DNA of 64,000 bases from Corallococcus silvisoli (lineage in GTDB: Bacteria; Myxococcota; Myxococcia; Myxococcales; Myxococcaceae). Numbering within the stretch: the stretch's first letter is position 1; every line of letters starts with the position of its first letter. The translations under genes and the position numbers were made by a program. Below, in pieces: positions 51,175-59,218 of this stretch. The stretch lies in contig NZ_JAAAPJ010000018.1 in assembly GCF_009909145.1 (NCBI RefSeq), forward strand, positions 124,001 through 188,000, read 5' to 3'. A model generated the notes under the pieces. The model was not told the origin of the DNA and did not search any database. It saw only the letters and a program-made list of their open reading frames with translations.

Positions 51175-51990
51175 CTACACGTAGGCGTTGTTCATGATCT
51201 CCCCGAAGCCGCCGCCGCCGGGGACGATGTACTGCCGGTCATCCAGGCCCCGCTCCTTGTCCCAGAGCAGGCCCGGCGCGGTGCCGAACACCTCCGGAGG
51301 GGACAGGCCGCGGTCCAGCCGGAGCGCGTAGATGATGACGTCCGGGTGCTCCGTCGTCATCCGGCGCAGGTACTCCGGCGTGACGATGAGGTGGAGCGTG
51401 ATGATGCGCCGGGCCCGCCCGGGCACCTTCGTCTTGTAGAGCTGGATGGCCGTGGACAGGCTGCCACCCGTGGCGCCCATGGGGTCCGGGAAGAGCACGA
51501 ACGCGTCATCCACGTCCCCGCCAATCTTCGCGCCCCCAATCTCCGACCCCACCACGGACTGGGCCGCGTCGATCATCCGGCTCATGATGATGTGGTCCTG
51601 GCGCACCAGGGAGGGGTCCACCGTGAAGTTGAGCAGGTCGTACGTCACCTGCGACGGCAGCGTGCCCGCCCGCGCGATGTTCACCGTCACCACGCGCAGC
51701 TGGGGATCCACCACCTCGCCCTGGTAGATGCCCAGGGGCGTGGAGTCGATCATCCGCGTGGGGATCGTCACCATCTTGCGCGGGAACTCCGCGTTGATGA
51801 CCGTCTTCACCAGGTCCGCGTAGAGCTGCTCCACCAGCCGGTTGATCTGCGGCTGGAGCGTGCCCTTGGCGCACAGCGTGGCCAGCTGGGAGAGAAGGAA
51901 CGGGTTCCCCACCAGGTGCACGTGCGGCCCATAGTGGTGGGTCATCTCATTCAGCTTGAAGGGTACGTTCGCGTACAGGGTGTCCCGCAT
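51175..51990 (-). CDS. Uracil phosphoribosyltransferase-family protein
   Basis: The 271-residue protein has the UPRTase-type PRPP loop FPDPMGATGGSLS and the uracil-pocket-like C-terminal GGGGFGEIMNN. VNIARAGTLPSQVTYDL corresponds to the RAG segment of UPRTases. It is about 60 residues longer than typical Upp, with an N-terminal extension (MRDTLYANVPFKLNEMTHHY), like the UPRT-domain proteins of some other bacteria. It probably converts uracil to UMP, giving pyrimidine salvage beside tdk and hpt. The start is the ATG at 51990, 33 bp after tdk. Confidence 0.85.
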   Translation of the reverse strand: MRDTLYANVPFKLNEMTHHYGPHVHLVGNPFLLSQLATLCAKGTLQPQINRLVEQLYADLVKTVINAEFPRKMVTIPTRMIDSTPLGIYQGEVVDPQLRVVTVNIARAGTLPSQVTYDLLNFTVDPSLVRQDHIIMSRMIDAAQSVVGSEIGGAKIGGDVDDAFVLFPDPMGATGGSLSTAIQLYKTKVPGRARRIITLHLIVTPEYLRRMTTEHPDVIIYALRLDRGLSPPEVFGTAPGLLWDKERGLDDRQYIVPGGGGFGEIMNNAYV

Positions 51991-52023
51991 CGGAAGGCTC
52001 CGGCGTCTGGCGGAAGGGGGCTT

Positions 52024-52659
52024 TCAGTCGAACAGCTTCAGCGTCTGGGGAGGGCTCGCCTCCGCGGGTTCCGCCACATGACACTTGCGGCAGCGCGGCT
52101 CGTAGGCGCCCGAGGCGCCCACCACCACCCGCTCCTCGCTTCCAATGATGCGCTGTGAACGGTTGGCGGGATTGCCGCAGACCGCGCAGATGGCCAGCTC
52201 CTTCGTCACGTACTCCGCCACCGCCATCAGCTGCGGCATCGGTTCGAAGGGGCGGCCCTGGTAGTCCTGGTCCAGTCCCGCGCAGATGACGCGCAGGCCC
52301 CGCTGGGCGAGCGCCTCGCACACCTGCACCACCTCGCCGCCCAGGAACTGCACCTCGTCAATGCCCACCACCTGCGTGTCGGGGGACAGGTGTCGGAAAA
52401 TTTCTTCAGCCCTCTCGATGGGCAGGGACGTCAATTTCAACTGGGAGTGGCTCACCACCTGCGTTTCGTCATAGCGGGTGTCGATGCGGGGTTTGAACAC
52501 CCGCACCTTCTGCCGGCCGTACAGCGCGCGCTTGACGCGGCGGATCAACTCCTCCGTCTTGCCGGAGAACATCGAACCGCAAATAACCTCTATCCACCCG
52601 ATATCTTTGGGGAATTGATGCAAGGGACGCTCGTCGGGGAGGGGCGGAATCGGGGCCAA
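52024..52659 (-). CDS. tdk: Thymidine kinase (type II)
   Basis: The 211-residue enzyme phosphorylates thymidine. The P-loop is CGSMFSGKTEELIRR, the DExx-like segment is VVGIDEVQFLG, and the lasso/zinc ligands are the cysteine pairs CAVCG and CRKCH. First gene of the nucleoside/base salvage operon. The start ATG at 52659 puts the P-loop at residue 27. A TATACA-like -10 on the minus strand lies near 52770, but I see no good -35 for it. Confidence 0.95.
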   Translation of the reverse strand: MAPIPPLPDERPLHQFPKDIGWIEVICGSMFSGKTEELIRRVKRALYGRQKVRVFKPRIDTRYDETQVVSHSQLKLTSLPIERAEEIFRHLSPDTQVVGIDEVQFLGGEVVQVCEALAQRGLRVICAGLDQDYQGRPFEPMPQLMAVAEYVTKELAICAVCGNPANRSQRIIGSEERVVVGASGAYEPRCRKCHVAEPAEASPPQTLKLFD

Positions 52660-52819
52660 TCTCGGCCACGGCCTTCATCCCGTCAATTTCGTTTCCCGCC
52701 CGGCAAGCCCCCCGGCCCCCCCGCCTGCCCGGCTGCTCCCGGACAACCCCGGAAGTGCTGGCAAGGGATTTGTATAGCCCTTCCCCCGGGCAGCACGGAC
52801 GGGAACAAGGGGGTCGGGC

Positions 52820-53191
52820 GTGGCGGCGACGGCGGAAGAGGTTCAGGCAGGCACTTGGTCGCAGGGGGCTTCTTTCTACACCTCACCAGCGTCGGTGGCG
52901 CTGCTGATGCTGAACCTGATGGATGGGCTCTTCACCCTGCTCTTCCTCCAGCTGGGGGTGGCGGAGGAGCTCAACCCGGTGATGCGCGTGGCGTATGAGC
53001 AGTCACCGCTGCTCTTCATGTTCTCCAAGCTGCTCATCGTGAACGCGGGGCTGTGCCTGCTGTGCCTGCACCGCCGGCTCAAGGCCAGCCGCTTCGCCAT
53101 CCGCGCGGGCGCCGTCGTCTACGCCATCATCGTCGTCTACCATCTGGCGTTCCTTGCCCACCTGGTGAGTCATTGGCCCTCCGGGGCATAG
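52820..53191 (+). CDS. Small membrane protein (DUF5658-like)
   Basis: This 123-residue protein uses a GTG start at 52820, with AAGGGGG as a ribosome-binding site 8 bases before it. Three hydrophobic helices are visible (VALLMLNLMDGLFTLLFLQ, LFMFSKLLIVNAGLCLLCL, GAVVYAIIVVYHLAFLAHL). The pattern NLMDGLFTLLFLQLGVAEEL-NP (split here) with an acidic Asp in helix 1 and EELNPVM fits the DUF5658 family of small integral membrane proteins, whose function is unknown. It lies between tdk (divergent) and spoVG. Confidence 0.75.
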   Translation: MAATAEEVQAGTWSQGASFYTSPASVALLMLNLMDGLFTLLFLQLGVAEELNPVMRVAYEQSPLLFMFSKLLIVNAGLCLLCLHRRLKASRFAIRAGAVVYAIIVVYHLAFLAHLVSHWPSGA

Positions 53192-53308
53192 CGGCAGGGT
53201 GGCCAGTGAACGGTCACCCGGTGCATCAGGTAGGGGGTGCTTGCTTTTCACCGTCGGTCTGTCCCAGGCTTCCCCGTAGCTCCGGCCTTCCAGGTTCGGG
53301 GGGGGACC

Positions 53309-53608
53309 ATGAACATCACCGACGTCCGGGTGTTTCCGGTCGAAGAGGATAAGCTCAAGGCGTACGTCACCATCACCTTGGATCACTGCTTCGTCGTGCG
53401 CGACTTGAAGGTGATCCACGGCTCCACCGGGCTTTTCATCGCGATGCCCGCGAAAAAGCGGAAGGACGGGACGTACAAGGACATCGCCCATCCGCTGAAC
53501 GCGGACACCCGCAGCCAGATGGAGCGGGTCATCCTCATTGAGTACGAGAAACACCTTCACCAGGCGCAGAGCGGGACGCTCGGCCCGGTGGCAGCGGAAC
53601 TCGACTAA
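53309..53608 (+). CDS. spoVG: SpoVG-family RNA-binding regulator
   Basis: The start ATG at 53309 follows GGGGGGGACC and gives MNITDVRVFPVEEDKLKAYV, the family's N-terminus. The 99-residue product contains the core DHCFVVRDLKVIHGSTGLFI and MPAKKRKDGTYKDIAHPLN. SpoVG proteins bind nucleic acid and affect septation or sporulation in other bacteria. Here it is 42 bp before prs and heads a spoVG-prs-rplY-pth gene order. No NAG/glmU gene lies between spoVG and prs, unlike in Bacillus. Confidence 0.95.
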   Translation: MNITDVRVFPVEEDKLKAYVTITLDHCFVVRDLKVIHGSTGLFIAMPAKKRKDGTYKDIAHPLNADTRSQMERVILIEYEKHLHQAQSGTLGPVAAELD

Positions 53609-53650
53609 CGATCTTCCCTTCGAGGCTCGCACGGGTTAGTCAGCGCCCCC

Positions 53651-54604
53651 ATGCAGCAGCCGCGTGACTTCAAGGTGTTCGCCGGGAACTCCAACCCGGC
53701 GTTGGCGCAGCGCATCTGCGAGTACCTCCAGCGCCCGTTGGGCAAGGCGACGGTGGACTCCTTCTCCGACGGGGAGATCCACGTCGAGATCGGCGAGAAC
53801 GTACGGGGACAGGACGTGTTCATCGTCCAGTCCACCTGCCCTCCGACGAACCATCACCTGATGGAGCTGTTGATCATGTGCGACGCCCTCAAGCGGGCGA
53901 GCGCTGGCTCCATCACCGCCGTGATGCCGTACTACGGGTACGCGCGGCAGGACCGGAAGGTGGCGGCCCGCACGCCCATCACCGCCAAGCTGGTGGCGGA
54001 CCTGCTGGAGGTCGCGGGGGTCAACCGGGTGGTGTCCATGGACATGCACGCCGGGCAGATCCAGGGCTTCTTCAACATGCCCTCGGACCACCTCTACGGT
54101 TCGCCGGTGTTCCTGGAGGACATGCGCAAGCGCTTCCCGGAGCCCAACGACGTCGTCATCGTGAGCCCGGACGCGGGGGGCGTGGAGCGCGCGCGCGCCT
54201 ACTCCAAGCGGCTGAACACGGGGCTGGCCATCATCGACAAGCGCCGGCCGCGCCCCAACGCGTCGGAGGTGATGAACCTCATTGGCGACGTGAAGGGCAA
54301 GGACGCCATCCTGGTGGACGACATGGTGGACACCGCGGGCACGCTCGCCCAGGCGGCCGCCGCGCTGAAGGACAAGGGCGCGCGCCGGGTGCTCGCCTAC
54401 GCCGTGCACCCCATCCTGTCCGGCCCGGCCATCCAGCGCATCACCGACTCCGTGCTGGAGGAGGTCGTCTTCACGGACACGGTGCCGCTGGCGCCCGCCG
54501 CGAAGGCCTGCCCGAAGATCCGCGCCCTCCAGACCGACGCCCTCTTCGGCGAGGCCATCGCGCGCATCCACCGCGCGGACTCGCTGAGCTCGCTGTTCGT
54601 CTAG
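53651..54604 (+). CDS. prs: Ribose-phosphate pyrophosphokinase
   Basis: The 317-residue enzyme makes PRPP from ribose 5-phosphate and ATP. Visible motifs are the flexible-loop YYGYARQDRKVAART, the ribose-5-phosphate site VSPDAGGVERARAYSK and the PRPP loop VDDMVDTAGTL. PRPP feeds the hpt and UPRTase-like salvage enzymes encoded 2 kb upstream as well as nucleotide synthesis. A perfect 8-bp hairpin follows the stop. Confidence 0.97.
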   Translation: MQQPRDFKVFAGNSNPALAQRICEYLQRPLGKATVDSFSDGEIHVEIGENVRGQDVFIVQSTCPPTNHHLMELLIMCDALKRASAGSITAVMPYYGYARQDRKVAARTPITAKLVADLLEVAGVNRVVSMDMHAGQIQGFFNMPSDHLYGSPVFLEDMRKRFPEPNDVVIVSPDAGGVERARAYSKRLNTGLAIIDKRRPRPNASEVMNLIGDVKGKDAILVDDMVDTAGTLAQAAAALKDKGARRVLAYAVHPILSGPAIQRITDSVLEEVVFTDTVPLAPAAKACPKIRALQTDALFGEAIARIHRADSLSSLFV

Positions 54605-54611
54605 CGGCGGG

Positions 54612-54632
54612 GCCGCCCGTTCGCCGGGCGGC
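54612..54632 (+). terminator. Hairpin after prs
   Basis: GCCGCCCG (54612-54619) pairs perfectly with CGGGCGGC (54625-54632) around TTCGC. It starts 8 bp after the prs stop. There is no T-run after it (TTGACGG), so it may be a pause or partial terminator, or a 3' stabilising hairpin. Confidence 0.5.
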
Positions 54633-54794
54633 TTGACGGCACACCCCGGGGGCTGGCATGTCCGGCCACCTCCACCGGTTCCACGGGCTTCGCAGGCCCG
54701 GGCATCGTCTTCGGGGCCCACCATGGGGGTGGGATGCCGAGGATGCCCGACGGGCCGGTGACACCGCAGTCCCCACTGAAAAGAGAGATTCTCC

Positions 54795-55481
54795 ATGGCC
54801 ACCGACAAGAGCTCCCTCGAAGCCAAGGCGCGTGAAGGTTCCGGCAAGGGCGTTGCCCGCCGCCTGCGCGCCTCGGGTCAGGTTCCCGCGGTCGTCTACG
54901 GCAAGCACCTGAAGGCGCCGCTGCACATCTCCGTGGACCCGAAGGCCATCCGCACGGCCATCAACACCCCGCACAAGCTGAACACGCTCATCCAGCTGAA
55001 GCTGGCCGGCAATGATCAGCAGGTCCTGCTGAAGGACTACCAGATGGACCCGCTCACCCGGGACATCCTGCACGCGGACTTCATCGCCGTGCGCGACAAC
55101 GACCAGGTGAAGGTGAACCTGCCCGTCGTCCTCACCGGCAAGGCCGCGGGCGTGGCGGACGGCGGTCTGCTCACGCAGATCCGCCGCAACCTGGAGGTCT
55201 GGGCGCTCCCCGGCGCCATCCCGCTCCAGATTGAAGTGGACGTCACCAACCTGAAGATCGCGGAAGCCATCCACGTGAACGACGTGAAGCTCCCCGACGG
55301 CGTGTCGGTGAAGACGCACGTCAACTACACCATCGCCGTCCTCTCCGCGCCGGAAGCGGCGGAGGCGGCCCCGGCGGCTGCCGCCGCGGCGGCCCCTGCG
55401 GCGGCCAAGGCGGGCGACGCGAAGGCGGGCGACGCGAAGGCCCCCGCGGCGGCCGCGGCCAAGGCCCCGGCGAAGAAGTAG
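54795..55481 (+). CDS. rplY: 50S ribosomal protein L25 (general stress Ctc type)
   Basis: The 228-residue protein starts at the ATG after AAGAGAGATTCTCC. It has the 5S rRNA-binding L25 domain (GKGVARRLRASGQVPAVVYG) and the TL5/Ctc C-terminal beta domain (DVTNLKIAEAIHVNDVKL). The last 45 residues are an Ala/Lys/Pro-rich tail not part of the fold. It sits between prs and pth as in Bacillus. In other bacteria Ctc rises under stress. Confidence 0.95.
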   Translation: MATDKSSLEAKAREGSGKGVARRLRASGQVPAVVYGKHLKAPLHISVDPKAIRTAINTPHKLNTLIQLKLAGNDQQVLLKDYQMDPLTRDILHADFIAVRDNDQVKVNLPVVLTGKAAGVADGGLLTQIRRNLEVWALPGAIPLQIEVDVTNLKIAEAIHVNDVKLPDGVSVKTHVNYTIAVLSAPEAAEAAPAAAAAAAPAAAKAGDAKAGDAKAPAAAAAKAPAKK

Positions 55482-55508
55482 TCCTCTTCCGCCGTTTCTT
55501 GTCTCATC

Positions 55509-55548
55509 GCGGGGCGGGCCTCTTCCAGGGCCTGCCCCGCCGTCTTTT
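55509..55548 (+). terminator. Terminator-like stem-loop between rplY and pth
   Basis: GCGGGGC (55509-55515) with GCCCCGC (55534-55540), continued by GGGCC/GGGCC-type pairing inside, is followed by CGTCTTTTCC. It starts 27 bp after rplY. It could terminate or attenuate read-through into pth. Confidence 0.65.
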
Positions 55549-55592
55549 CCGGGCCCGGGCCATGAAGCCAGGGCCCCTCCTCGGAGCCTTCC

Positions 55593-56168
55593 ATGAAGCT
55601 CATCTGCGGGCTGGGCAACCCCGGGCGCGAGTACGAGCGCCACCGGCACAACATCGGGTTCATGGTGGTGGACGCGCTGCTCGCGCGCGCCCGCGCGGAG
55701 CTCACCCAGGACAAGTTCCAGGCGCGGGTGGGCCAGGGCACGCTGGGCGGCGAGCGCATCCTCTTCGTGGAGCCGCAGACGTACATGAACCTGTCGGGCC
55801 GCTCCGTCGCGGAGGCCGCGCGCTTCTACAAGGTCCCCGTCCAGGACGTGCTCGTCATCCACGACGAGTTGGACCTGCCCTTCGGGCGGCTGCAGCTCAA
55901 GGCGGGCGGCGGCGCGGGCGGGCACAACGGCCTCAAGAGCATGGTGACGTGCCTGGGCGAGGACGCCTTCATCCGCGTGCGGGTGGGCATTGGCAAGCCG
56001 GAGGGCCCCAACGCCAAGGAGCGCGTGGCGGGCTACGTGCTGTCCAACTTCGACGACGGCGAGCGCCGCCAGTTGGAGGAGCTCATCGCCCGGGCGGCGG
56101 ACATGGCGGAGAGCTGGGTGCGCGACGGGCTGGCCACGGCGATGAACCGCCACAACCGCCGGGCCTGA
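55593..56168 (+). CDS. pth: Peptidyl-tRNA hydrolase
   Basis: The 191-residue enzyme releases peptides from peptidyl-tRNA dropped by ribosomes. The conserved N-terminus is CGLGNPGREYERHRHNIGF, including the catalytic His in RHNIGF and the Asn in GNPG. PQTYMNLSG, HDELDLPFG and GAGGHNGLKS complete the family set. The start ATG at 55593 agrees with family length. Confidence 0.97.
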   Translation: MKLICGLGNPGREYERHRHNIGFMVVDALLARARAELTQDKFQARVGQGTLGGERILFVEPQTYMNLSGRSVAEAARFYKVPVQDVLVIHDELDLPFGRLQLKAGGGAGGHNGLKSMVTCLGEDAFIRVRVGIGKPEGPNAKERVAGYVLSNFDDGERRQLEELIARAADMAESWVRDGLATAMNRHNRRA

Positions 56169-56235
56169 GAAAGCCCCGGAGCGGCGCCGAGACCTCCGGG
56201 AGCCACCGGACGGACGGCCGCCCCCCTGGCTCCGC

Positions 56236-56265
56236 TTGACTTTGCGAGGGGGGTCCTCTTAGAAG
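56236..56265 (+). promoter_or_regulatory. Promoter candidate for rpsF-rpsR-rplI
   Basis: TTGACT (56236-56241) is followed after 18 bp by TAGAAG (56260-56265), which keeps four of six -10 consensus bases. It predicts a leader of roughly 185 nt before rpsF, which is where regulation by S6/S18 would be expected. Confidence 0.55.
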
Positions 56266-56456
56266 CCCCTTCCCCCTCGTCCGTCCCGTGTGGGGGATGT
56301 TCTTTCAAAGCTTCCCGCGCTTCGGCGCGGGCCAAGGCGCGGTGGTGACGGGCGCGCGAAGATTCCCCGTCCCCGGTGATGGCCTTCGAGGGCTTTCAAC
56401 CGTTTCCCCGCTCCCCGGATGGTCCGGGGGGCACTCGACCCCAAGGGGAGAGAAAC
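56266..56456 (+). promoter_or_regulatory. Structured leader upstream of rpsF
   Basis: Two perfect hairpins stand out. CCCGCGC-TTCG-GCGCGGG (56314-56331) has a UUCG tetraloop closed by C-G, an exceptionally stable form. CCCCGGA-TGG-TCCGGGG (56413-56429) ends 28 bases before the start codon. Leaders bound by the S6:S18 complex are known upstream of rpsF in many bacteria; whether this is one is not decided by what I can see. Confidence 0.5.
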
Positions 56457-56933
56457 ATGGCAGAGACGCAGGCCGCCAAGCGGCTTCGTGAGTACGAGAC
56501 CATCTTCCTGGTCAAGCCGGACCTCACCGACGACAACGTGGACAAGCTGAAGGAGCGCGTCCGCGGCATCGTTTCGCGCGAGGGCGGCAAGGTCCTCCGC
56601 TTCACGGTGTGGGGGAAGAAGAAGACGCTGTTCCCCGTGGCCAAGCAGCCGCGCGCCATCTACGTCCACACGAGCTTCCTGGGTGACGGCAAGCTGGTGG
56701 CGGAGATCGAGCGCAACCTGCGCAACCTCGACGAGGTCACCCGCTACATCTCCGTGAAGGTGGCGGACGAGGTGGACCCCGAGACGCGTCCGGTGCTCGA
56801 GGACCTCAAGCTGGCCGGCGACGTCGAGGAGACCCGTCCGGGCGCCCCCGCCGAGCGCGAGGGTGGCTTCCGGTCCGAGGCCCCCGAGTTCGCCGGTGGC
56901 GACTCGGAAGAGGAGTCCGCCGAGGAGGCGTGA
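56457..56933 (+). CDS. rpsF: 30S ribosomal protein S6
   Basis: From the ATG at 56457, preceded by GGGGAGAG, the product has 158 residues. The S6 ferredoxin-like fold is seen in REYETIFLVKPDLTDDNV and TVWGKKKTLFPVAKQPRAIY. The C-terminal 45 residues form an acidic, disordered-looking tail (SEEESAEEA) beyond the core. S6 pairs with S18 in the 30S platform, and the two genes are 48 bp apart. Confidence 0.95.
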   Translation: MAETQAAKRLREYETIFLVKPDLTDDNVDKLKERVRGIVSREGGKVLRFTVWGKKKTLFPVAKQPRAIYVHTSFLGDGKLVAEIERNLRNLDEVTRYISVKVADEVDPETRPVLEDLKLAGDVEETRPGAPAEREGGFRSEAPEFAGGDSEEESAEEA

Positions 56934-56981
56934 GCCTCCTGACGGGATCTTCCCCCAACCTTCCAGGAAACGAGAACGTTC

Positions 56982-57386
56982 ATGAGCAACGGCATGGATA
57001 GCAAGCAGGGCACGGGCGCCTCCCGCGGCCCCGGTGGTGGCGGTGGCTACGGCGGCGGTTCGCGCGGTGGCGACCGGGGTGGTGATCGCGGTGGCGACCG
57101 CGACCGCGGTGGTGATCGCGGCGACCGCGGTGGCATGGGCGGCGACGACGACAAGCGCGGCGGCCGCGGCTTCGGCCGCAAGAAGGTCTGCCGCTTCTGC
57201 GCGGAGAAGAACGCGTCGGTGGACTTCAAGGACCAGGCGACGCTGAAGTACTTCGTCACCGAGCGCGGCAAGATCATCCCCCGCCGCATCTCCGGCAACT
57301 GCGCGAAGCACCAGCGTGAGGTGGCGGTCGCCATCAAGCGCGCCCGTGGCATCGCGCTCCTCCCCTACAACGCGGTGGTCGGCTAG
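56982..57386 (+). CDS. rpsR: 30S ribosomal protein S18 with Gly/Arg/Asp-rich N-terminal extension
   Basis: The C-terminal 70 residues are a normal S18: KKVCRFCAEKNASVDFKD, FVTERGKIIPRRISGNCAKH and the end IALLPYNAVVG. Two cysteine pairs (CRFC and the later C...H) could form a zinc site, as in C+ S18 proteins. The N-terminal 64 residues are low-complexity, built from RGGDRGGD-type repeats with a GGGGGYGGGS segment, and have no counterpart in the usual 75-residue S18. RGG-like stretches often bind RNA. The start ATG at 56982 follows AGGAAACGAGAACGTTC. Confidence 0.93.
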   Translation: MSNGMDSKQGTGASRGPGGGGGYGGGSRGGDRGGDRGGDRDRGGDRGDRGGMGGDDDKRGGRGFGRKKVCRFCAEKNASVDFKDQATLKYFVTERGKIIPRRISGNCAKHQREVAVAIKRARGIALLPYNAVVG

Positions 57387-57414
57387 CCGCCGGGTCCGCA
57401 TCAGGAGACTGAAC

Positions 57415-57858
57415 ATGAAGGTCATTCTGCGTGAGGACATCGACAACCTCGGCAAGTCCGGCGAGCTCGTCACGGTGAAGGACGGCTTCGGCCGCAACTT
57501 CCTTCTGCCGCGCAAGAAGGCGGTTCTGGCCAGCGAGCAGAACCTGCGCCAGCTGGAGCACGAGAAGGCCGTGCAGACCGCTCGGAGCGCCAAGCTGAAG
57601 GGCGCCGCCGACGAGCAGGCCAAGAAGCTGGGCAACGTCAAGGTCACCATCAAGCGCAAGGTGGGCGAGCAGGACAAGCTGTTCGGCTCCGTGACGGTGC
57701 TGGACATCGCCGAGGCGCTCGCGGCCCAGGGCCAGCAGGTGGATCGCCGCCAGCTGCACCTGGCCGACCCCATCAAGTCGCTGGGCAGCTACGACGTGGA
57801 GCTGCGCCTGCACCGCGAGGTGACGGCGAAGATCAAGGTCGAAGTGGTGGCCGAGTAG
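57415..57858 (+). CDS. rplI: 50S ribosomal protein L9
   Basis: The 147-residue protein begins MKVILREDIDNLGKSGELV, the rRNA-binding N-terminal domain; a long connecting helix (LRQLEHEKAVQTARSAKLKG) and C-terminal domain follow. The ATG at 57415 has AGGAGACTGAAC before it. Downstream is a strong terminator, so dnaB 3.4 kb further on is separately expressed. Confidence 0.97.
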   Translation: MKVILREDIDNLGKSGELVTVKDGFGRNFLLPRKKAVLASEQNLRQLEHEKAVQTARSAKLKGAADEQAKKLGNVKVTIKRKVGEQDKLFGSVTVLDIAEALAAQGQQVDRRQLHLADPIKSLGSYDVELRLHREVTAKIKVEVVAE

Positions 57859-57893
57859 TCCACCGCATCACCTGAAGCGCTCCGCTTCACGGG

Positions 57894-57925
57894 AAGGGCC
57901 GTCCGGGCAACCGGGCGGCCCTTTT
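57894..57925 (+). terminator. Rho-independent terminator after rplI
   Basis: AAGGGCCG and CCGG (57894-57905) pair with CCGG and CGGCCCTT around a GCAA-containing loop, with one bulged base on each side, followed by TTTT. It is 36 bp after rplI and closes the rpsF-rpsR-rplI unit. Confidence 0.88.
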
Positions 57926-58060
57926 CGCGTCTGGCCTCCCCGCGGACGCGCGCGCGAGTCCGGCTGGCGCCGTCGCCGGTCCGCCCCACGGCATCCGCGT
58001 GGAATCATGGGTCCGGGCATGCGTACTTCACCGGAGCCAACCCCCTGGAGGCCCCTTCGC

Positions 58061-59218
58061 ATGACAGCATCCACCCGCCCCGTTGACGCGCACCACGCCG
58101 ACCTGGACTGGCTCCGGGTGCTGGCCATCGTGGTGCTGCATGTGTTCCACACCGGGATGATGTTCAACACCTGGGACTGGCACATCAAGAGCCCCCAGGC
58201 GCTGCCGGTCCTGGAGCCCGTCATGGGGGTGCTGCACCTGGTGCGCATGCCGTTGTTGATGGTCATCTCCGGCGCGGGCACGGCGCTCGCCCTGCGCCGC
58301 CGCACGCTGGGGGCCTTCGCGAAGGACCGGGCGAAGCGGCTGTTGGGGCCGCTGGTGTTCGGCATGCTCGTGGTGGTGCCGCCGCAGATCTACGTGGAGC
58401 GGCTGTTTCGCGGGCAGTTCCAGGGCAGCTACGCGGAGTTCTACCCGTCGGTGTTCGGCTTCGTGCCCTACCCCGCGGGCAGCCTCAGCTGGCACCACCT
58501 GTGGTTCGTGGCCTACCTGTTCGTCTACTGCCTGATGGCCCTGCCCCTCTTCGCGGCGCTGCGCACGGCGCGAGGGGAGCGGTTCCTCGCATGGGTGGAC
58601 GCCTGGCTGTCGCGGGGCTGGAACGTGCTCTGGCTCTTCGTGCCGCTGGCGCTCACCCGGGTGCTGCTGCGCGACTTCCCGGAGACGCACGCGCTGCTGG
58701 ATGATCCGCGCACCTTCCTCCTCTACGGCCTGCTGTTCCTGGACGGACACCTGCTGGGCCGCTGCCCTCGCGTGTGGGCCCGACTGGTGGAGCTGCGCCA
58801 CGGGCTGCTGGCCCTGGCGGTGGCGGCGCTCGTCGTGGAGCTGGTGTGGCCGTGGCCGGTGCTGCCGCTGGTGCCGGCGATCCTGGGGGGAACCCTGCTG
58901 CTCTGGAGCGGCCTGCTGGTGGCGCTGGCCTACGCCCGGCACCACGTGCGCGCATCCCCGGCGTGGCTGCCCCGGGCGCAGGAGCTGTCGTACCCGTTCT
59001 ACATCCTCCACCAGACGGTCATCGTCTGCGTGGGCTACGCCTGCCTGCGGCTGCCCGTGGGTCCCTGGATGATGCTGCTCGCGGTGCTCACGGGGTCGTT
59101 CGTCCTCACCCTGGCGTTGTGCGAGACCGTCTCCCGCGTGTCGTGGCTGCGGCCCTGCTTCGGAATGAAGGCCCGGGCCGCGCGTCCGGCCGTCCTGGCC
59201 CCGGAGGCCGTGGGGTGA
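58061..59218 (+). CDS. Acyltransferase family 3 membrane protein
   Basis: The ATG at 58061 follows GGAGG by nine bases, giving a 385-residue protein with about ten transmembrane helices. The N-terminal DLDWLRVLAIVVLHVFHTG with His in the first helix matches acyltransferase_3 (OafA/OPG/glucan-succinyl) proteins, which transfer acyl groups to exported glycans. SYPFYILHQTVIVCVGY is the characteristic late helix with an HQ pair. Its stop overlaps the GTG of a histidine kinase gene, so it shares an operon with the LytS/LytTR pair. Confidence 0.85.
   Translation: MTASTRPVDAHHADLDWLRVLAIVVLHVFHTGMMFNTWDWHIKSPQALPVLEPVMGVLHLVRMPLLMVISGAGTALALRRRTLGAFAKDRAKRLLGPLVFGMLVVVPPQIYVERLFRGQFQGSYAEFYPSVFGFVPYPAGSLSWHHLWFVAYLFVYCLMALPLFAALRTARGERFLAWVDAWLSRGWNVLWLFVPLALTRVLLRDFPETHALLDDPRTFLLYGLLFLDGHLLGRCPRVWARLVELRHGLLALAVAALVVELVWPWPVLPLVPAILGGTLLLWSGLLVALAYARHHVRASPAWLPRAQELSYPFYILHQTVIVCVGYACLRLPVGPWMMLLAVLTGSFVLTLALCETVSRVSWLRPCFGMKARAARPAVLAPEAVG

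Noticed and set aside
57060..57160. The GC-rich repetitive stretch in rpsR considered as an assembly error or non-coding repeat
   Set aside because: The frame stays open through it, codons vary (CGC/CGG/CGT, GAC/GAT), and it leads directly into the S18 core.
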